Of a stretch of DNA of 64,000 bases, positions 35,827 through 44,637 are shown piece by piece. A program made the translations under genes and the position numbers. Within the stretch, counting starts at the first letter, position 1; the number at the start of each line of letters is the position of its first letter. Source of the stretch: a candidate division KSB1 bacterium (GTDB taxonomy: Bacteria; Zhuqueibacterota; Zhuqueibacteria; Thermofontimicrobiales; Thermofontimicrobiaceae); NCBI GenBank assembly GCA_034506395.1, contig JAPDPQ010000024.1:17038-81037 (forward strand), given 5' to 3'. The notes under the pieces are model-generated. The model had not been told where the DNA came from. It searched no databases and saw only the letters and a program-made list of their open reading frames with translations.

Positions 35827-37500
35827 TCAGGAAGTGAACTCATGTTCGATCCAGTCGCAGAGTTTTAGATATTTCTGATAAAGCTGTTGATACTGCATTG
35901 CCTGATCTGGATTCGGCTGGTATTCGCGCTCAAATCCGCTTCCCATGGCGCGCTGGGCGGTTGGAATATCGGGATATAGTCCGCACGCAGTGGCTGCTGC
36001 CATCGCTGTGCCCAAAGCTACCGCCTGTTCGGAGGCAATGACCTTAATGGGCATATTGAGTACATTGGCGGTCACTTGCATTACAAACGGAGATTTTTTC
36101 GGGATCCCGCCAACAGCGATGACGCCTCGGATTTCCACCCCCTCTTCAATAAATCGATCGACGATCCGCTTTGCGCCAAATGCAGTAGCCTCCACCAAAG
36201 CTCGGAAAATTTGAGGGGCATTGGAACCCAAATTCAATCCAGTGATGGCACCTCTCAAAGCCTGATTGGCATCTGGAGTGCGGCGGCCGTTGAGCCAGTC
36301 CAATGCCAAGATGCCATTGCCGCTGATCGGCAGCTTTTCCGCTGCTTGGGACAGTGCAGGAATAATTGCTTCATCGATGCTCTGGATCAAAGCTCGGTGT
36401 TTGGCTCCTGGCAGATCAAAGGACAGATTTTGAAGTGGCCACATGAGAAGTTCTTTGAACCAAGCATAGACGTCACCGAAAGCGGATTGCCCTGCCTCTA
36501 ACCCCAGATATCCGGGCACAATAGAGCCGTCCACCTGGCCGCAGATTCCCCGCACCAGATGTTCGCCATTTCGAGGGAGTTCAGTGATCATCATATCACA
36601 CGTGGATGTGCCCATGACTTTGACGAGGAGGTGGGGCTGAATTTCAGCGCCGATCGCTCCAAAATGGGCATCGAAGGAACCAACTCCAACAATGACATTA
36701 TTGGATAAGCCCAATCGTTGCGCCCATTCTGGGGTTAATTTGCCGACTGGCACATCGCCAGTAAAGCTTTCTCGGTAAAGCCGATCGCGCAAGCCTGCTA
36801 ACAAAGGATCGAGCTTGGTGAGAAACTGCTCTGAGGGGAGGCCACCCCAAGAGGCGTGCCACATGGCTTTATGACCCGCGGCGGTGCGGCTGCGCTTAAT
36901 TTGCAGTGGATCGGTATTGCCAGTGAGCAGTGCTGGCAGCCAATCGCAATGTTCTACCCAGGAAAACGCGGCCCGTCGGACCTGTTCATCTTCTCTGAGC
37001 ACGTGCAAAATTTTGGACCAGAACCACTCAGAGGAATAAACGCCTCCAGAATATTTGGTGAAATCCTCACCGCCCCAGCTCTTCGCCAACCGGTTGATCT
37101 CCTCAGCTTCTTTCACTGCGGTATGGTCCTTCCAGAGGATGAACATGGCATTGGGGTTTTCTTCGAAGCCAGGCGTGAGCGCCAAAGGTGTGCCATTGCG
37201 ATCTACTGGTGCAGGGGTCGATCCCGTGGTATCGATGGAGAGGCCACGGACTTTCTGAGCTATGCCTTTGGGCGCACGCGCCAGCGCATTGCGCACCGAT
37301 GCTTCCAGACACTCAATATGGTCCAGGGGATGCTGGCGAAACTGGTTTCTGCCTGGATCGCAATATTTCCCCTGCTTCCATCTCGGATAATACTGCACAT
37401 CCGTAGCGACCTCTGATCCATCCGCTGCATCTACGATTAAAGTACGAACAGAATCGGTCCCGAAATCAATCCCTATAACATAATGCTCATTGGTATTCAT
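35827..37500 (-). CDS. araB: Ribulokinase
   Basis: AraB phosphorylates L-ribulose to L-ribulose-5-phosphate. The 557-residue FGGY-family kinase begins IGIDFGTDSVRTLIVD (ATP phosphate loop), has GLSIDTTGSTPAPVD, a central WVEHCDWLPALLTG, and C-terminal GNGILALDWLNGRRTPDAN and GVIAVGGIPKKSPFVMQ typical of ribulokinase. The length matches AraB (~560). The ribosome site GGGAG precedes ATG 37500. It is the first gene of the minus-strand sugar locus; the 240-bp gap to the symporter gene shows no clear gene or terminator. AraD (the next enzyme) and AraC/AraR-type regulators are absent from the window. Confidence 0.96.
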   Translation of the reverse strand: MNTNEHYVIGIDFGTDSVRTLIVDAADGSEVATDVQYYPRWKQGKYCDPGRNQFRQHPLDHIECLEASVRNALARAPKGIAQKVRGLSIDTTGSTPAPVDRNGTPLALTPGFEENPNAMFILWKDHTAVKEAEEINRLAKSWGGEDFTKYSGGVYSSEWFWSKILHVLREDEQVRRAAFSWVEHCDWLPALLTGNTDPLQIKRSRTAAGHKAMWHASWGGLPSEQFLTKLDPLLAGLRDRLYRESFTGDVPVGKLTPEWAQRLGLSNNVIVGVGSFDAHFGAIGAEIQPHLLVKVMGTSTCDMMITELPRNGEHLVRGICGQVDGSIVPGYLGLEAGQSAFGDVYAWFKELLMWPLQNLSFDLPGAKHRALIQSIDEAIIPALSQAAEKLPISGNGILALDWLNGRRTPDANQALRGAITGLNLGSNAPQIFRALVEATAFGAKRIVDRFIEEGVEIRGVIAVGGIPKKSPFVMQVTANVLNMPIKVIASEQAVALGTAMAAATACGLYPDIPTAQRAMGSGFEREYQPNPDQAMQYQQLYQKYLKLCDWIEHEFTS

Positions 37501-37635
37501 GACTCTCCCTCGCTCGCTTGATTACCCGTCATTCATTCTCTTGAAAAAGGCACAATGCTATTTTAGGTGTTGTTCGATTCAGAGTCATAAAAATGGTCGG
37601 CTTTCCAAAGCTACGGAACTATTTTTGTCTTCTTG

Positions 37636-39897
37636 CTATTCAATTTTCTTTAATGCTTCGAGCCGTTGTTCTGCTTTTTGGATGTATTCCTTGGCGCTCT
37701 TGTGTTCTGGGTCGATGACCAGAATTTTGCGCCATTCTTCAATTGCTTCTTCGTAATTGGCCTCAGTATATTTCACCATGCCGAGGTTGAACAGCTCTTC
37801 ACACCGTTCACTTAATTCCGCCTCAATCCGATCCAAATAGCTGCGAGCGTCAGCATTATAGGGCTCTTTCTGAAGTATCTGCCGAAAAGTGGAGCGCGCA
37901 TTGAGATAATCGCCGCGCTCGTAATATGATCGGCCGCGTTCTAAGAGTTTATCTTGGCCGATATTGGCCATGATCATCCTTTGAAGTTCTTTTGAACCAC
38001 TGTGGTTCGGATTGAGAGAGAGCGCCAGTGCGCATTCCTGAAGTGCCAGATCCCATTTCTTCTGATAATAAAAGCTTTGAGCGCGACCGTAATGTTGTTC
38101 AGCGAGGTCGGAAAGTTTTTGATTCGCCATACGGAGATAATTTTTGGACGCTTGATGATCTGGATCGATCGCTAAATTTTCTTGGAGCAATCTCACTGCA
38201 GCGCTGTAGTTCATCTCATCGTAGAATCTTTTCGCGCGGGCAAACCGATCATCGAGTTCCTTTTTAATCTGAGGGCTAAGCGCCATCAAACGGTTCCGTG
38301 CATATTGATGATTTCGGTCCAACTCCAGCACCTTTCGATAAGAGATAGCCGCTTTCGAATATCGTTGGGCGTCCTCGTGGTTCTTTGCTTCAGTGAGATA
38401 ATCCTGAATATGTTGATGAACGACCAGCAGTTCTCGTTCTGCTTTTTGCAGATATTCTTTGGCATCCTTATGATTTGGGCTCCAGCTCAGCGCGTTCTTG
38501 AACTCTTGATATGCTCGAACGAAATTGCGCTGGTTGAAATATCCCAATCCGCGATAATAGTAATCGTTCGCTGTTCGTGTATTGATGCTATCGATTTTCG
38601 CCAGGTAGGTTTTCGCTCCTTGATGATGGGAATCTACCAAGAGCACTTTTTCAAAGATCAATTGAGCACGTTTCAGGTTAGCTTCATTATAGTAAGCCAC
38701 GCCTTGTTGAAAAATTTGTTCTAAATAAGGCTGTAGCCGAGAATTCAGCGCCTTTAAACGGCTCCGCGCCTTTCGATTGTGCGCGTCTAGTTCTAACAGC
38801 TTTCGATATGTCAGAAATGCGTTGATGTACCATCCCTTTGATTCAAAATTCGAAGCCACTTGATAGAGCGAATCAATCTTATGGGATGTCTCATTCGATT
38901 GATTTTGAATCAATGGGATCAAGAACTGGATGTCCTCATCGCCAGGATCATAGGCCAATGCTTTGGTGTAGTTTTTAATCGCTTCGGAGAGATTATTGTC
39001 CTGCAATTGCTGGTTAGCCTGTTGGCGGTATTTGAGAAACATCGATTTTTGGTCGTCACTGAGGCGCAAGATTGCAGAGCCGAAAAACTGAGCCCGCTGA
39101 TGGTCGTAACTCAAATCCACTTCGAGCGAACCAAGCGAGATCGCCAAGCCGGCTGAAAAATTCTTAATCTCAAAATCACGGACCCCAGCAAACAAGGTCA
39201 GGTATTTGGAAAGGGATGTTAGGGTACCTAAATGATAAGAGCGCTGCTCTTCTTGGAAATGAGTCGCGAAATGGAGTTGCGGCCCATATTGCAATGGCTT
39301 CATCGCCGCACCCAATTGAATTTGATGCTGTCGCTGTTGATCATGTGGGGGGAAAGCCAGGTTCTGGACAGAAATGCCTAAACTAAAACGCTCGCGCATC
39401 GCTGGAGAGCGCAACCATTTCCAGAGCGTGTCATAGACTTCCCTTCTGCTGCGGTAATCAGGCTGGGTGATAAATAGCAGGCCGAATCCGAGACTGGAAT
39501 AGCGATTCTGATAAAGCGTCTTGCTGAAATTCAAATTACTGCCAATCGAGAGATAGGGCAGAACACGATAAGACACTGCAAAAGTAGCCAGATCGGTGCT
39601 GCGAGATCGGAACAAGTTGAATCCCACGCCCGTTGCGGGCGGCATAAATTTGCTTGCCGCCAACTGATGCAGAAAAGATCGCTCATCCAAGCTCACCATG
39701 ATCCGATTGGTGGGGAGAAATGCGATATTGGCTGGGTTCCAATAGCTGGCAGATGGATCATAGGGCAACGCCACTGTTGACCCAGCAACTCCCACGCACA
39801 TCGCATTGGGCGCCACCGGGAACGACCCCCATTGCCCAAAGATCATGACTGGATTGAGTGTTAGGAGAACGGTGATGATGGCAAAAGATAATCTCAT
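37636..39897 (-). CDS. Outer-membrane PorV/UPF0164-like barrel fused to TPR array
   Basis: A 753-residue exported protein with a signal peptide (ITVLLTLNPVMIFGQ). Residues ~25-290 resemble the PorV/UPF0164 outer-membrane barrel family, with SASYWNPANIAFLP near the start and many alternating beta strands (SYRVLPYLSIGSNLNFSKTLY). The rest, ~290-750, is a long run of TPR helices, repeating patterns such as AIKNYTKALAYDPGDEDI, ALQECALALSLNPNHSG and AIEEWRKILVIDPEHKSA. Barrel plus TPR suggests a surface or periplasm-facing scaffold. No clear ribosome site precedes the ATG. It follows the cyclase gene by 18 bp on the same strand, suggesting co-transcription. Confidence 0.75.
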   Translation of the reverse strand: MRLSFAIITVLLTLNPVMIFGQWGSFPVAPNAMCVGVAGSTVALPYDPSASYWNPANIAFLPTNRIMVSLDERSFLHQLAASKFMPPATGVGFNLFRSRSTDLATFAVSYRVLPYLSIGSNLNFSKTLYQNRYSSLGFGLLFITQPDYRSRREVYDTLWKWLRSPAMRERFSLGISVQNLAFPPHDQQRQHQIQLGAAMKPLQYGPQLHFATHFQEEQRSYHLGTLTSLSKYLTLFAGVRDFEIKNFSAGLAISLGSLEVDLSYDHQRAQFFGSAILRLSDDQKSMFLKYRQQANQQLQDNNLSEAIKNYTKALAYDPGDEDIQFLIPLIQNQSNETSHKIDSLYQVASNFESKGWYINAFLTYRKLLELDAHNRKARSRLKALNSRLQPYLEQIFQQGVAYYNEANLKRAQLIFEKVLLVDSHHQGAKTYLAKIDSINTRTANDYYYRGLGYFNQRNFVRAYQEFKNALSWSPNHKDAKEYLQKAERELLVVHQHIQDYLTEAKNHEDAQRYSKAAISYRKVLELDRNHQYARNRLMALSPQIKKELDDRFARAKRFYDEMNYSAAVRLLQENLAIDPDHQASKNYLRMANQKLSDLAEQHYGRAQSFYYQKKWDLALQECALALSLNPNHSGSKELQRMIMANIGQDKLLERGRSYYERGDYLNARSTFRQILQKEPYNADARSYLDRIEAELSERCEELFNLGMVKYTEANYEEAIEEWRKILVIDPEHKSAKEYIQKAEQRLEALKKIE

Positions 39898-39915
39898 GCA
39901 GTTTGTGCTATTAAT

Positions 39916-41475
39916 TTATTCGATAAAATCGCGCTTATAGTCAATATTGCATATTTCGACTGGTTCATCTCTCCCTTTAATGGCGATCGCGCCCAATTTC
40001 ACAGTCGGATAGATAAAATTAAACATGGAAAGAAATTTGGTCGATGTGATGATTTGACCTGGTTTGGCCACGTCACAGAACCGAGAGGCAAGGTTCACTA
40101 CATCGCCTACAACCGTGTAATCCATTCGATCCTTAGACCCAATGTTCCCCAATACCGCGTGCCCAATATTGATGCCAATTCCGACGGTCAAGGTCTCCAG
40201 ATGAAGCTGTTCTCGCTCGCGATTCAGCTTTTCGATGGCCTTCTGGATCGAAACGGCGGCATTGAGCAGGTTGACATGTTTGTTTGCACCCTCGAACACC
40301 CCCATGATTTGATCGCCCATAAACTTATCCACAATGCCATAATTTTCCTCGATGATCCTGGCCTGCAGATCAAGATAGATGTTGATGACTTTCACAACGA
40401 CTTCGGGACTGTGACGTTGGGAGAACCGGGAAAAATCGCGAACATCCGAAAACAGCACAGCAATGTCACATTGTTCGCTGGTGGCGGTGCGTTCATCGGA
40501 GTAGACGTTCTTTTTGATCATCTGCCGAGTCATTTGGGAGACGAACTTTTGCATCTGCATCTTTTCTTTGAGATGCATGGTCATGTTATTGAACTCTTTT
40601 GCCAATTGCCCCAGTTCATCGCGGCTATTCACGGCGATCTTGATATTAAGATTCCCCTGTCCAATCTGCCGAGCGCCCTCCGATAATGCTTGAATCTGTT
40701 GCACCATGCGCTGGGTCAAAAAATAAATCCCCAAGATCGATAGGACCGTCACCAATAACGCAATCGTGTAGATGATCTTCCTGGCTTCTTTGATCGGAGT
40801 CGACAGAACGGCTTTGGAGAATCCGATGCCGGTGACGCCGAGAAAATAGTTGGTCTGCTCAAAGGCAGTTTTGCGCAGGATCAGAACCGGGTAGTAATAT
40901 TCGTAATGGGTCTCCTTCTCTTCGATCTTCGGTTCGCGCAAATTGAGTAATTGCTCTCGATCGATCTCTGGGATGGTCTTTTGGCCAATTTCATTGGGCT
41001 GCCAATTGCTATGAGCGACCAGCTCGCCACGACGATTGATTACCCAGGCATAGTCCAGGCCATTAATCCCCTGATTTTTGATTTTGAACACCGACTCCTT
41101 AATGCCACTGAGCTGATGAGGGTCTTTCTCTCCTAACAGCAGATTATCGCGAATGTCTGAAGCGAGATAATGAACCGACAACCGGCAGATCTCTTCGATT
41201 TTCGAGGTCAAGATGCGTTTTTCGGTGGCTTGAAAAATTAGGCTCAGGACAAGGATGACCGTAATCACGATCAATCCGATGATGATGCTGAGTTTCTGTC
41301 GGATTGGAAAAGAGACAAAGATATTTTTAGATCGCGACCAGATCGACCGAATAGCATCAAGTATGGATGTGACCAAACGAACGAAGCGGGTGATAATAGA
41401 CAAAAAAAGATCTTGTGTCGCACCCAGCGAGGAGCGATGCTCAACGTTCCCCGAGTGTCGGTAATTGGGTGTCAT
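39916..41475 (-). CDS. Membrane adenylate/guanylate cyclase with periplasmic sensor and HAMP
   Basis: A 519-residue inner-membrane cyclase. A first membrane helix (~63-85) and a second (~238-260) bracket a periplasmic Cache-like sensor containing DYAWVINRRGELVAHSN. HAMP (~262-315) is followed by a class III catalytic domain (~335-505): metal aspartates in VLFSDVRDFS and KFMGD, and transition-state N and R in VVNLASR. The base-reading pair appears to be Lys (VDKFMGD) and Asp (MDYTVVGD), which favours ATP and hence cAMP. All catalytic residues are present, so it should be active. A GGAGG sits 12 bases before ATG, rather far. It forms a tight minus-strand run with the small membrane protein and the PorV-TPR gene. 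Confidence 0.9.
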   Translation of the reverse strand: MTPNYRHSGNVEHRSSLGATQDLFLSIITRFVRLVTSILDAIRSIWSRSKNIFVSFPIRQKLSIIIGLIVITVILVLSLIFQATEKRILTSKIEEICRLSVHYLASDIRDNLLLGEKDPHQLSGIKESVFKIKNQGINGLDYAWVINRRGELVAHSNWQPNEIGQKTIPEIDREQLLNLREPKIEEKETHYEYYYPVLILRKTAFEQTNYFLGVTGIGFSKAVLSTPIKEARKIIYTIALLVTVLSILGIYFLTQRMVQQIQALSEGARQIGQGNLNIKIAVNSRDELGQLAKEFNNMTMHLKEKMQMQKFVSQMTRQMIKKNVYSDERTATSEQCDIAVLFSDVRDFSRFSQRHSPEVVVKVINIYLDLQARIIEENYGIVDKFMGDQIMGVFEGANKHVNLLNAAVSIQKAIEKLNREREQLHLETLTVGIGINIGHAVLGNIGSKDRMDYTVVGDVVNLASRFCDVAKPGQIITSTKFLSMFNFIYPTVKLGAIAIKGRDEPVEICNIDYKRDFIE

Positions 41476-41511
41476 GAGTCAGAAAATCCTCCAGCCCAGA
41501 TGCTTTTGTGA

Positions 41512-41778
41512 TTATTTGATCGTCTCGACTTTGATCTCTTCGAATTTAAAGTTCTTTGGTTTCGGTTCAGTTGCTGCGCCAATAAAAAAACGGAGCAGAA
41601 AAATAATCACCGCAATTAAAATCAGTACGACCCATACTGAACGCTGTGGCGCTGCTCGGCGTGGAATGAGGCGCCGGAATTTGATCCTCGGCCCGGCCTG
41701 GTCTTCTTCATCTGGCTCGGGTTTGTAGTACCGGGGAATGTAATTAAATTGTCTGATGCGAACTTGCTTGAAAAACAT
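41512..41778 (-). CDS. Small single-helix membrane protein of unknown function
   Basis: An 88-residue protein beginning MFFKQVRIRQFNYIPRYY, with a basic N-terminal half (KFRRLIPRRAAPQ), one membrane helix (VWVVLILIAVIIFLLRFFI, ~48-66) and a short polar tail. A good GAGGAG site precedes the ATG. I have no function for it. The start resembles small conserved proteins annotated as hypothetical in FCB-group genomes, from memory only. It lies 36 bp before the cyclase gene on the same strand and may be co-transcribed with it. Confidence 0.7.
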   Translation of the reverse strand: MFFKQVRIRQFNYIPRYYKPEPDEEDQAGPRIKFRRLIPRRAAPQRSVWVVLILIAVIIFLLRFFIGAATEPKPKNFKFEEIKVETIK

Positions 41779-41894
41779 CTTTTTCTCCTCGTTGTGTAGG
41801 AATAACCAATTTAATTTTTATTTCCCCTTAAGATGAGATCCGCCACCACTGGTGGATAGGATCGGAGCACATCTGCGATGCTGTCATCAAGAGA

Positions 41895-43400
41895 TCATCT
41901 CGATCGAGTAAAGTTTGCCAAACGCTCGCATACTAGGTCCTGAATCAGGTTAGCCATGGCGGTTGGCACGGAATAGTTATTTGCAATCATTGAAAAAGCC
42001 AGCTCTTCATTGTCGGCAGTAGTGATGTACCCAGAGAGCGCCCTTGCATAACCGACGAAACCGGTTTTTGCCCGAACATTTCCTTCCGCAGCTGTCCGCT
42101 GCATCCGATTTTTCAGCGTGCCATCGTTTCCAGCGATCGGAAGGGAATGGTAAAAATAATCCCGTTGGGGACTGTTGCGCATATAACGTAATAGCGTGAC
42201 AATCTGTTGCGGTGTAACCATATTCAAACGCGACAGACCAGAACCATCGACCATTACGAATTGATTGGTATCGATACCAATATTGCCAAGAAATTCCTTA
42301 ACGACTGCAATCCCATTCGAAGCGCTCCCAATTCCTCGGAAATGAGCCCCCAAGGTTCTAAGCAACATCTCAGCATATAGGTTCTGGCTGACTTTATTGA
42401 TCGTTGCGACGATTTCCCTGAGCGGGGGAGATTCGAAATTAAACAAGAAATTTTCGGGACGTTTGGGGTAAGAATAGCCACTCAGATCATCAATATCGTA
42501 GGCGATTCCAGAAACATTGATGCCCTTTTGCCTCAGAACCTGCTGAAAAACCTTGACCGTAAACAGCGAAGGATTGTCGATGGAGAACCAATCCAATCGA
42601 GCAGAGGAATTTATAGCGATGGCGCCTGAAATCTCCACCAAATTTGTACCGGCTTTGCGTTTGAATTTGATCTCCTGCTCGAGTCCGTTGCGGACAGTGA
42701 CGACTCGATTGATGACCGTCGCGTAATCGGTATTCGGCACCAGTTGATATTTGGCTGGTGCACCAATGGAATCGCCTGGAGAGATGTAGATGTTGATGCA
42801 ATTATCATTGAAGGACAGGGCGCTGATCTGAGCGGCATACCAATCCGATTGATAATCCCAGGCCCATCCTTCCCCCATTATCTCGTCATCGAACAAGTTG
42901 TCATCGGCGATAATATTGCCGTCGATCAGTCGAATACCATGGGCTTTGATTGAATCTGCCCATATCTCCAGCGGCTTCGTAACCTCGCCAAAATAATAAC
43001 GCCCAGTAATAGATGGATCGCCACTGCCTACAACGATCAAATCGCCGTGGAGTATACCTTGATTGTCAACACTTCCATTAATATAAAATTGTGTCTGATA
43101 GCGATATTCTGGTCCTAATTTAGTCAGTGCTGCTGCAGTGGTAAATAATTTCATGTTCGAAGCTGGGATGAAATTTTTGTGCGCGTTTCGAGCGTAAAGA
43201 ATTTCACCGTTTTTCAGCGATTGTATCATCACACCCCAATGAGCGTTGCTGAACGCCGGATCATCGAATGCCTGGTCCAATTCGGATTTCAGTTTTGCCT
43301 CAGCAGTTTGAGGGTGCTGTAACGGTTGAAAATAACTACATCGATAAAACAGGGAAATAAAAACAAAGATCAACCAACTATTGTTCCTGCAAATCTGCAA
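41895..43400 (-). CDS. dacB: D-alanyl-D-alanine carboxypeptidase/endopeptidase, PBP4 (DacB) type
   Basis: PBP4-type enzymes (family S13) trim or cut peptide cross-links in peptidoglycan. The catalytic motifs are SxxK as S81-N-M-K84 (PASNMKLFT), SxN in DGSGLSRLN, and KTG in RAKTGFVGYARALSG. The start is unusual: the long frame from ATG 43511 would overlap the epimerase gene by 80 bases, while TTG 43400 has GGAGG six bases upstream and gives a hydrophobic export signal ending in LFYRC (a possible lipoprotein site). TTG is therefore chosen, giving 501 residues, typical for DacB. The upstream gene is a dipeptide epimerase, also in murein metabolism. Confidence 0.88.
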   Translation of the reverse strand: MQICRNNSWLIFVFISLFYRCSYFQPLQHPQTAEAKLKSELDQAFDDPAFSNAHWGVMIQSLKNGEILYARNAHKNFIPASNMKLFTTAAALTKLGPEYRYQTQFYINGSVDNQGILHGDLIVVGSGDPSITGRYYFGEVTKPLEIWADSIKAHGIRLIDGNIIADDNLFDDEIMGEGWAWDYQSDWYAAQISALSFNDNCINIYISPGDSIGAPAKYQLVPNTDYATVINRVVTVRNGLEQEIKFKRKAGTNLVEISGAIAINSSARLDWFSIDNPSLFTVKVFQQVLRQKGINVSGIAYDIDDLSGYSYPKRPENFLFNFESPPLREIVATINKVSQNLYAEMLLRTLGAHFRGIGSASNGIAVVKEFLGNIGIDTNQFVMVDGSGLSRLNMVTPQQIVTLLRYMRNSPQRDYFYHSLPIAGNDGTLKNRMQRTAAEGNVRAKTGFVGYARALSGYITTADNEELAFSMIANNYSVPTAMANLIQDLVCERLANFTRSR

Positions 43401-43431
43401 AGCAATACCTCCACTTTGAACAGCATGAAGA

Positions 43432-44466
43432 TTAAATAAGCACCGGAGTTGCTCCCAGTCCTGGTCCTTGGGGCAACGTAAACCAGCCGTCGACGATCTT
43501 GACCCCATCAAACGGATCGGTTTTCAATAATAGCGCACCGTCCACATCCAAGTAATCGAACAATGGAGCGATTTGAGCAGCGGCACTGATCCCCAAAGAG
43601 CTTTCGATGAAACAACCCAGCATTGTTTTGAGACCAAGCGTCCGGGCTTTGGCTACTAAATTTAAAGCTGCTGATATGCCACCGCATTTCATCAATTTAA
43701 TATTGACCCCGTCGAATGCCCCAACCAGTTGTTCCAGATTGTGGCCGATGGTAAGGCTTTCATCTGCGAAGATCGGTAGTCTCACCCGCTCTCTGACCCA
43801 TCGGGTGCCTTCGATATCGTTAGCTGGTAAGGGTTGCTCCACCAACTCGATATCGAATTGCTCAAGCCAATGAATTTTCGCTACGGCTTGCTCACGCGTC
43901 CATCCTTCGTTTGCGTCAATGCGTAATGGGCATTGGGTGAACTGGCGAACCGTTTTGATAATCTCCTCGTCATGGTCGCTGCCCAACTTGATCTTTAGGA
44001 TTGGGTAATTGGCAGCAGCCATCACTTTGGTCCGGATCATGGATAAGCTGTCAATTCCTATTGTAAAAGAAGTGACCATCGGCCCATCGCTCTGAATCCC
44101 TAAAAGCCGATGCACTGGCAAATTGGCTTGTTTTCCCAAAATATCGTACAACGCCAGATTGATTGCCGCCTTTGCTGCATAATTACCTGGGAAGCGCTGT
44201 TCCATTTGCCCCATGATCGAATCAAGATCCACCAATGGCTGCGACAAAAGGTCGCGCTGTTGTTCCAAAAAAGCGACGACCGTGTTGGCGCTCTCATGGT
44301 AAAAATAGGAAGGCGCTGCCTCACCGTAGCCAATGATGCCATCATGTCCCAATTGGATGAAGACATTTTCTGCGTAACTTTTTTGACTATAGGCCACCAC
44401 GAATTGATGCTTGAGGGGCAATTTAACTTTTTGCCAGCTTAATTTCATCCTTTTGATCGGAACCAT
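43432..44466 (-). CDS. Enolase-superfamily dipeptide epimerase (L-Ala-D/L-Glu epimerase type)
   Basis: A 344-residue member of the muconate-lactonising subgroup. The catalytic lysines are K158 and K160 (ILKIKLGSD), metal ligands D184 (RIDANEGW), E210 (ELVEQPL) and D235 (FADESL), and K257 or K260 (INIKLMKCGG). The C-terminal DVDG replaces the substrate-reading D-x-D of L-Ala-D/L-Glu epimerases. These act in murein tripeptide recycling, which fits the adjacent dacB. The frame extends upstream to 44757 with low-complexity residues overlapping mazG's 5' region, so ATG 44466 (or 44448) is preferred; neither has a clear ribosome site. Other dipeptide specificities are possible. Confidence 0.85.
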   Translation of the reverse strand: MVPIKRMKLSWQKVKLPLKHQFVVAYSQKSYAENVFIQLGHDGIIGYGEAAPSYFYHESANTVVAFLEQQRDLLSQPLVDLDSIMGQMEQRFPGNYAAKAAINLALYDILGKQANLPVHRLLGIQSDGPMVTSFTIGIDSLSMIRTKVMAAANYPILKIKLGSDHDEEIIKTVRQFTQCPLRIDANEGWTREQAVAKIHWLEQFDIELVEQPLPANDIEGTRWVRERVRLPIFADESLTIGHNLEQLVGAFDGVNIKLMKCGGISAALNLVAKARTLGLKTMLGCFIESSLGISAAAQIAPLFDYLDVDGALLLKTDPFDGVKIVDGWFTLPQGPGLGATPVLI

Positions 44467-44566
44467 CGAGATCGTTGAGCCAAAAATTTGAAGTTTTAAA
44501 ATAATTAAATTGATTAAAATAGTCAAGAAATTTTTAAAATAATATTGGTGATTTTCAGAAAGACCC

Positions 44567-44595
44567 TTGATTATTTGGTGCAAAAATGTTATACT
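44567..44595 (+). promoter_or_regulatory. Promoter for mazG
   Basis: TTGATT (44567-44572) and TATACT (44590-44595) with a 17-base spacer. The expected start near 44602 gives a leader of about 35 bases before ATG 44638, which has a GAAGGAGA ribosome site. Confidence 0.6.
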
Positions 44596-44637
44596 TAGTC
44601 TACCTAATGAAACTGATGAACCGAAGGAGAAGATCGC

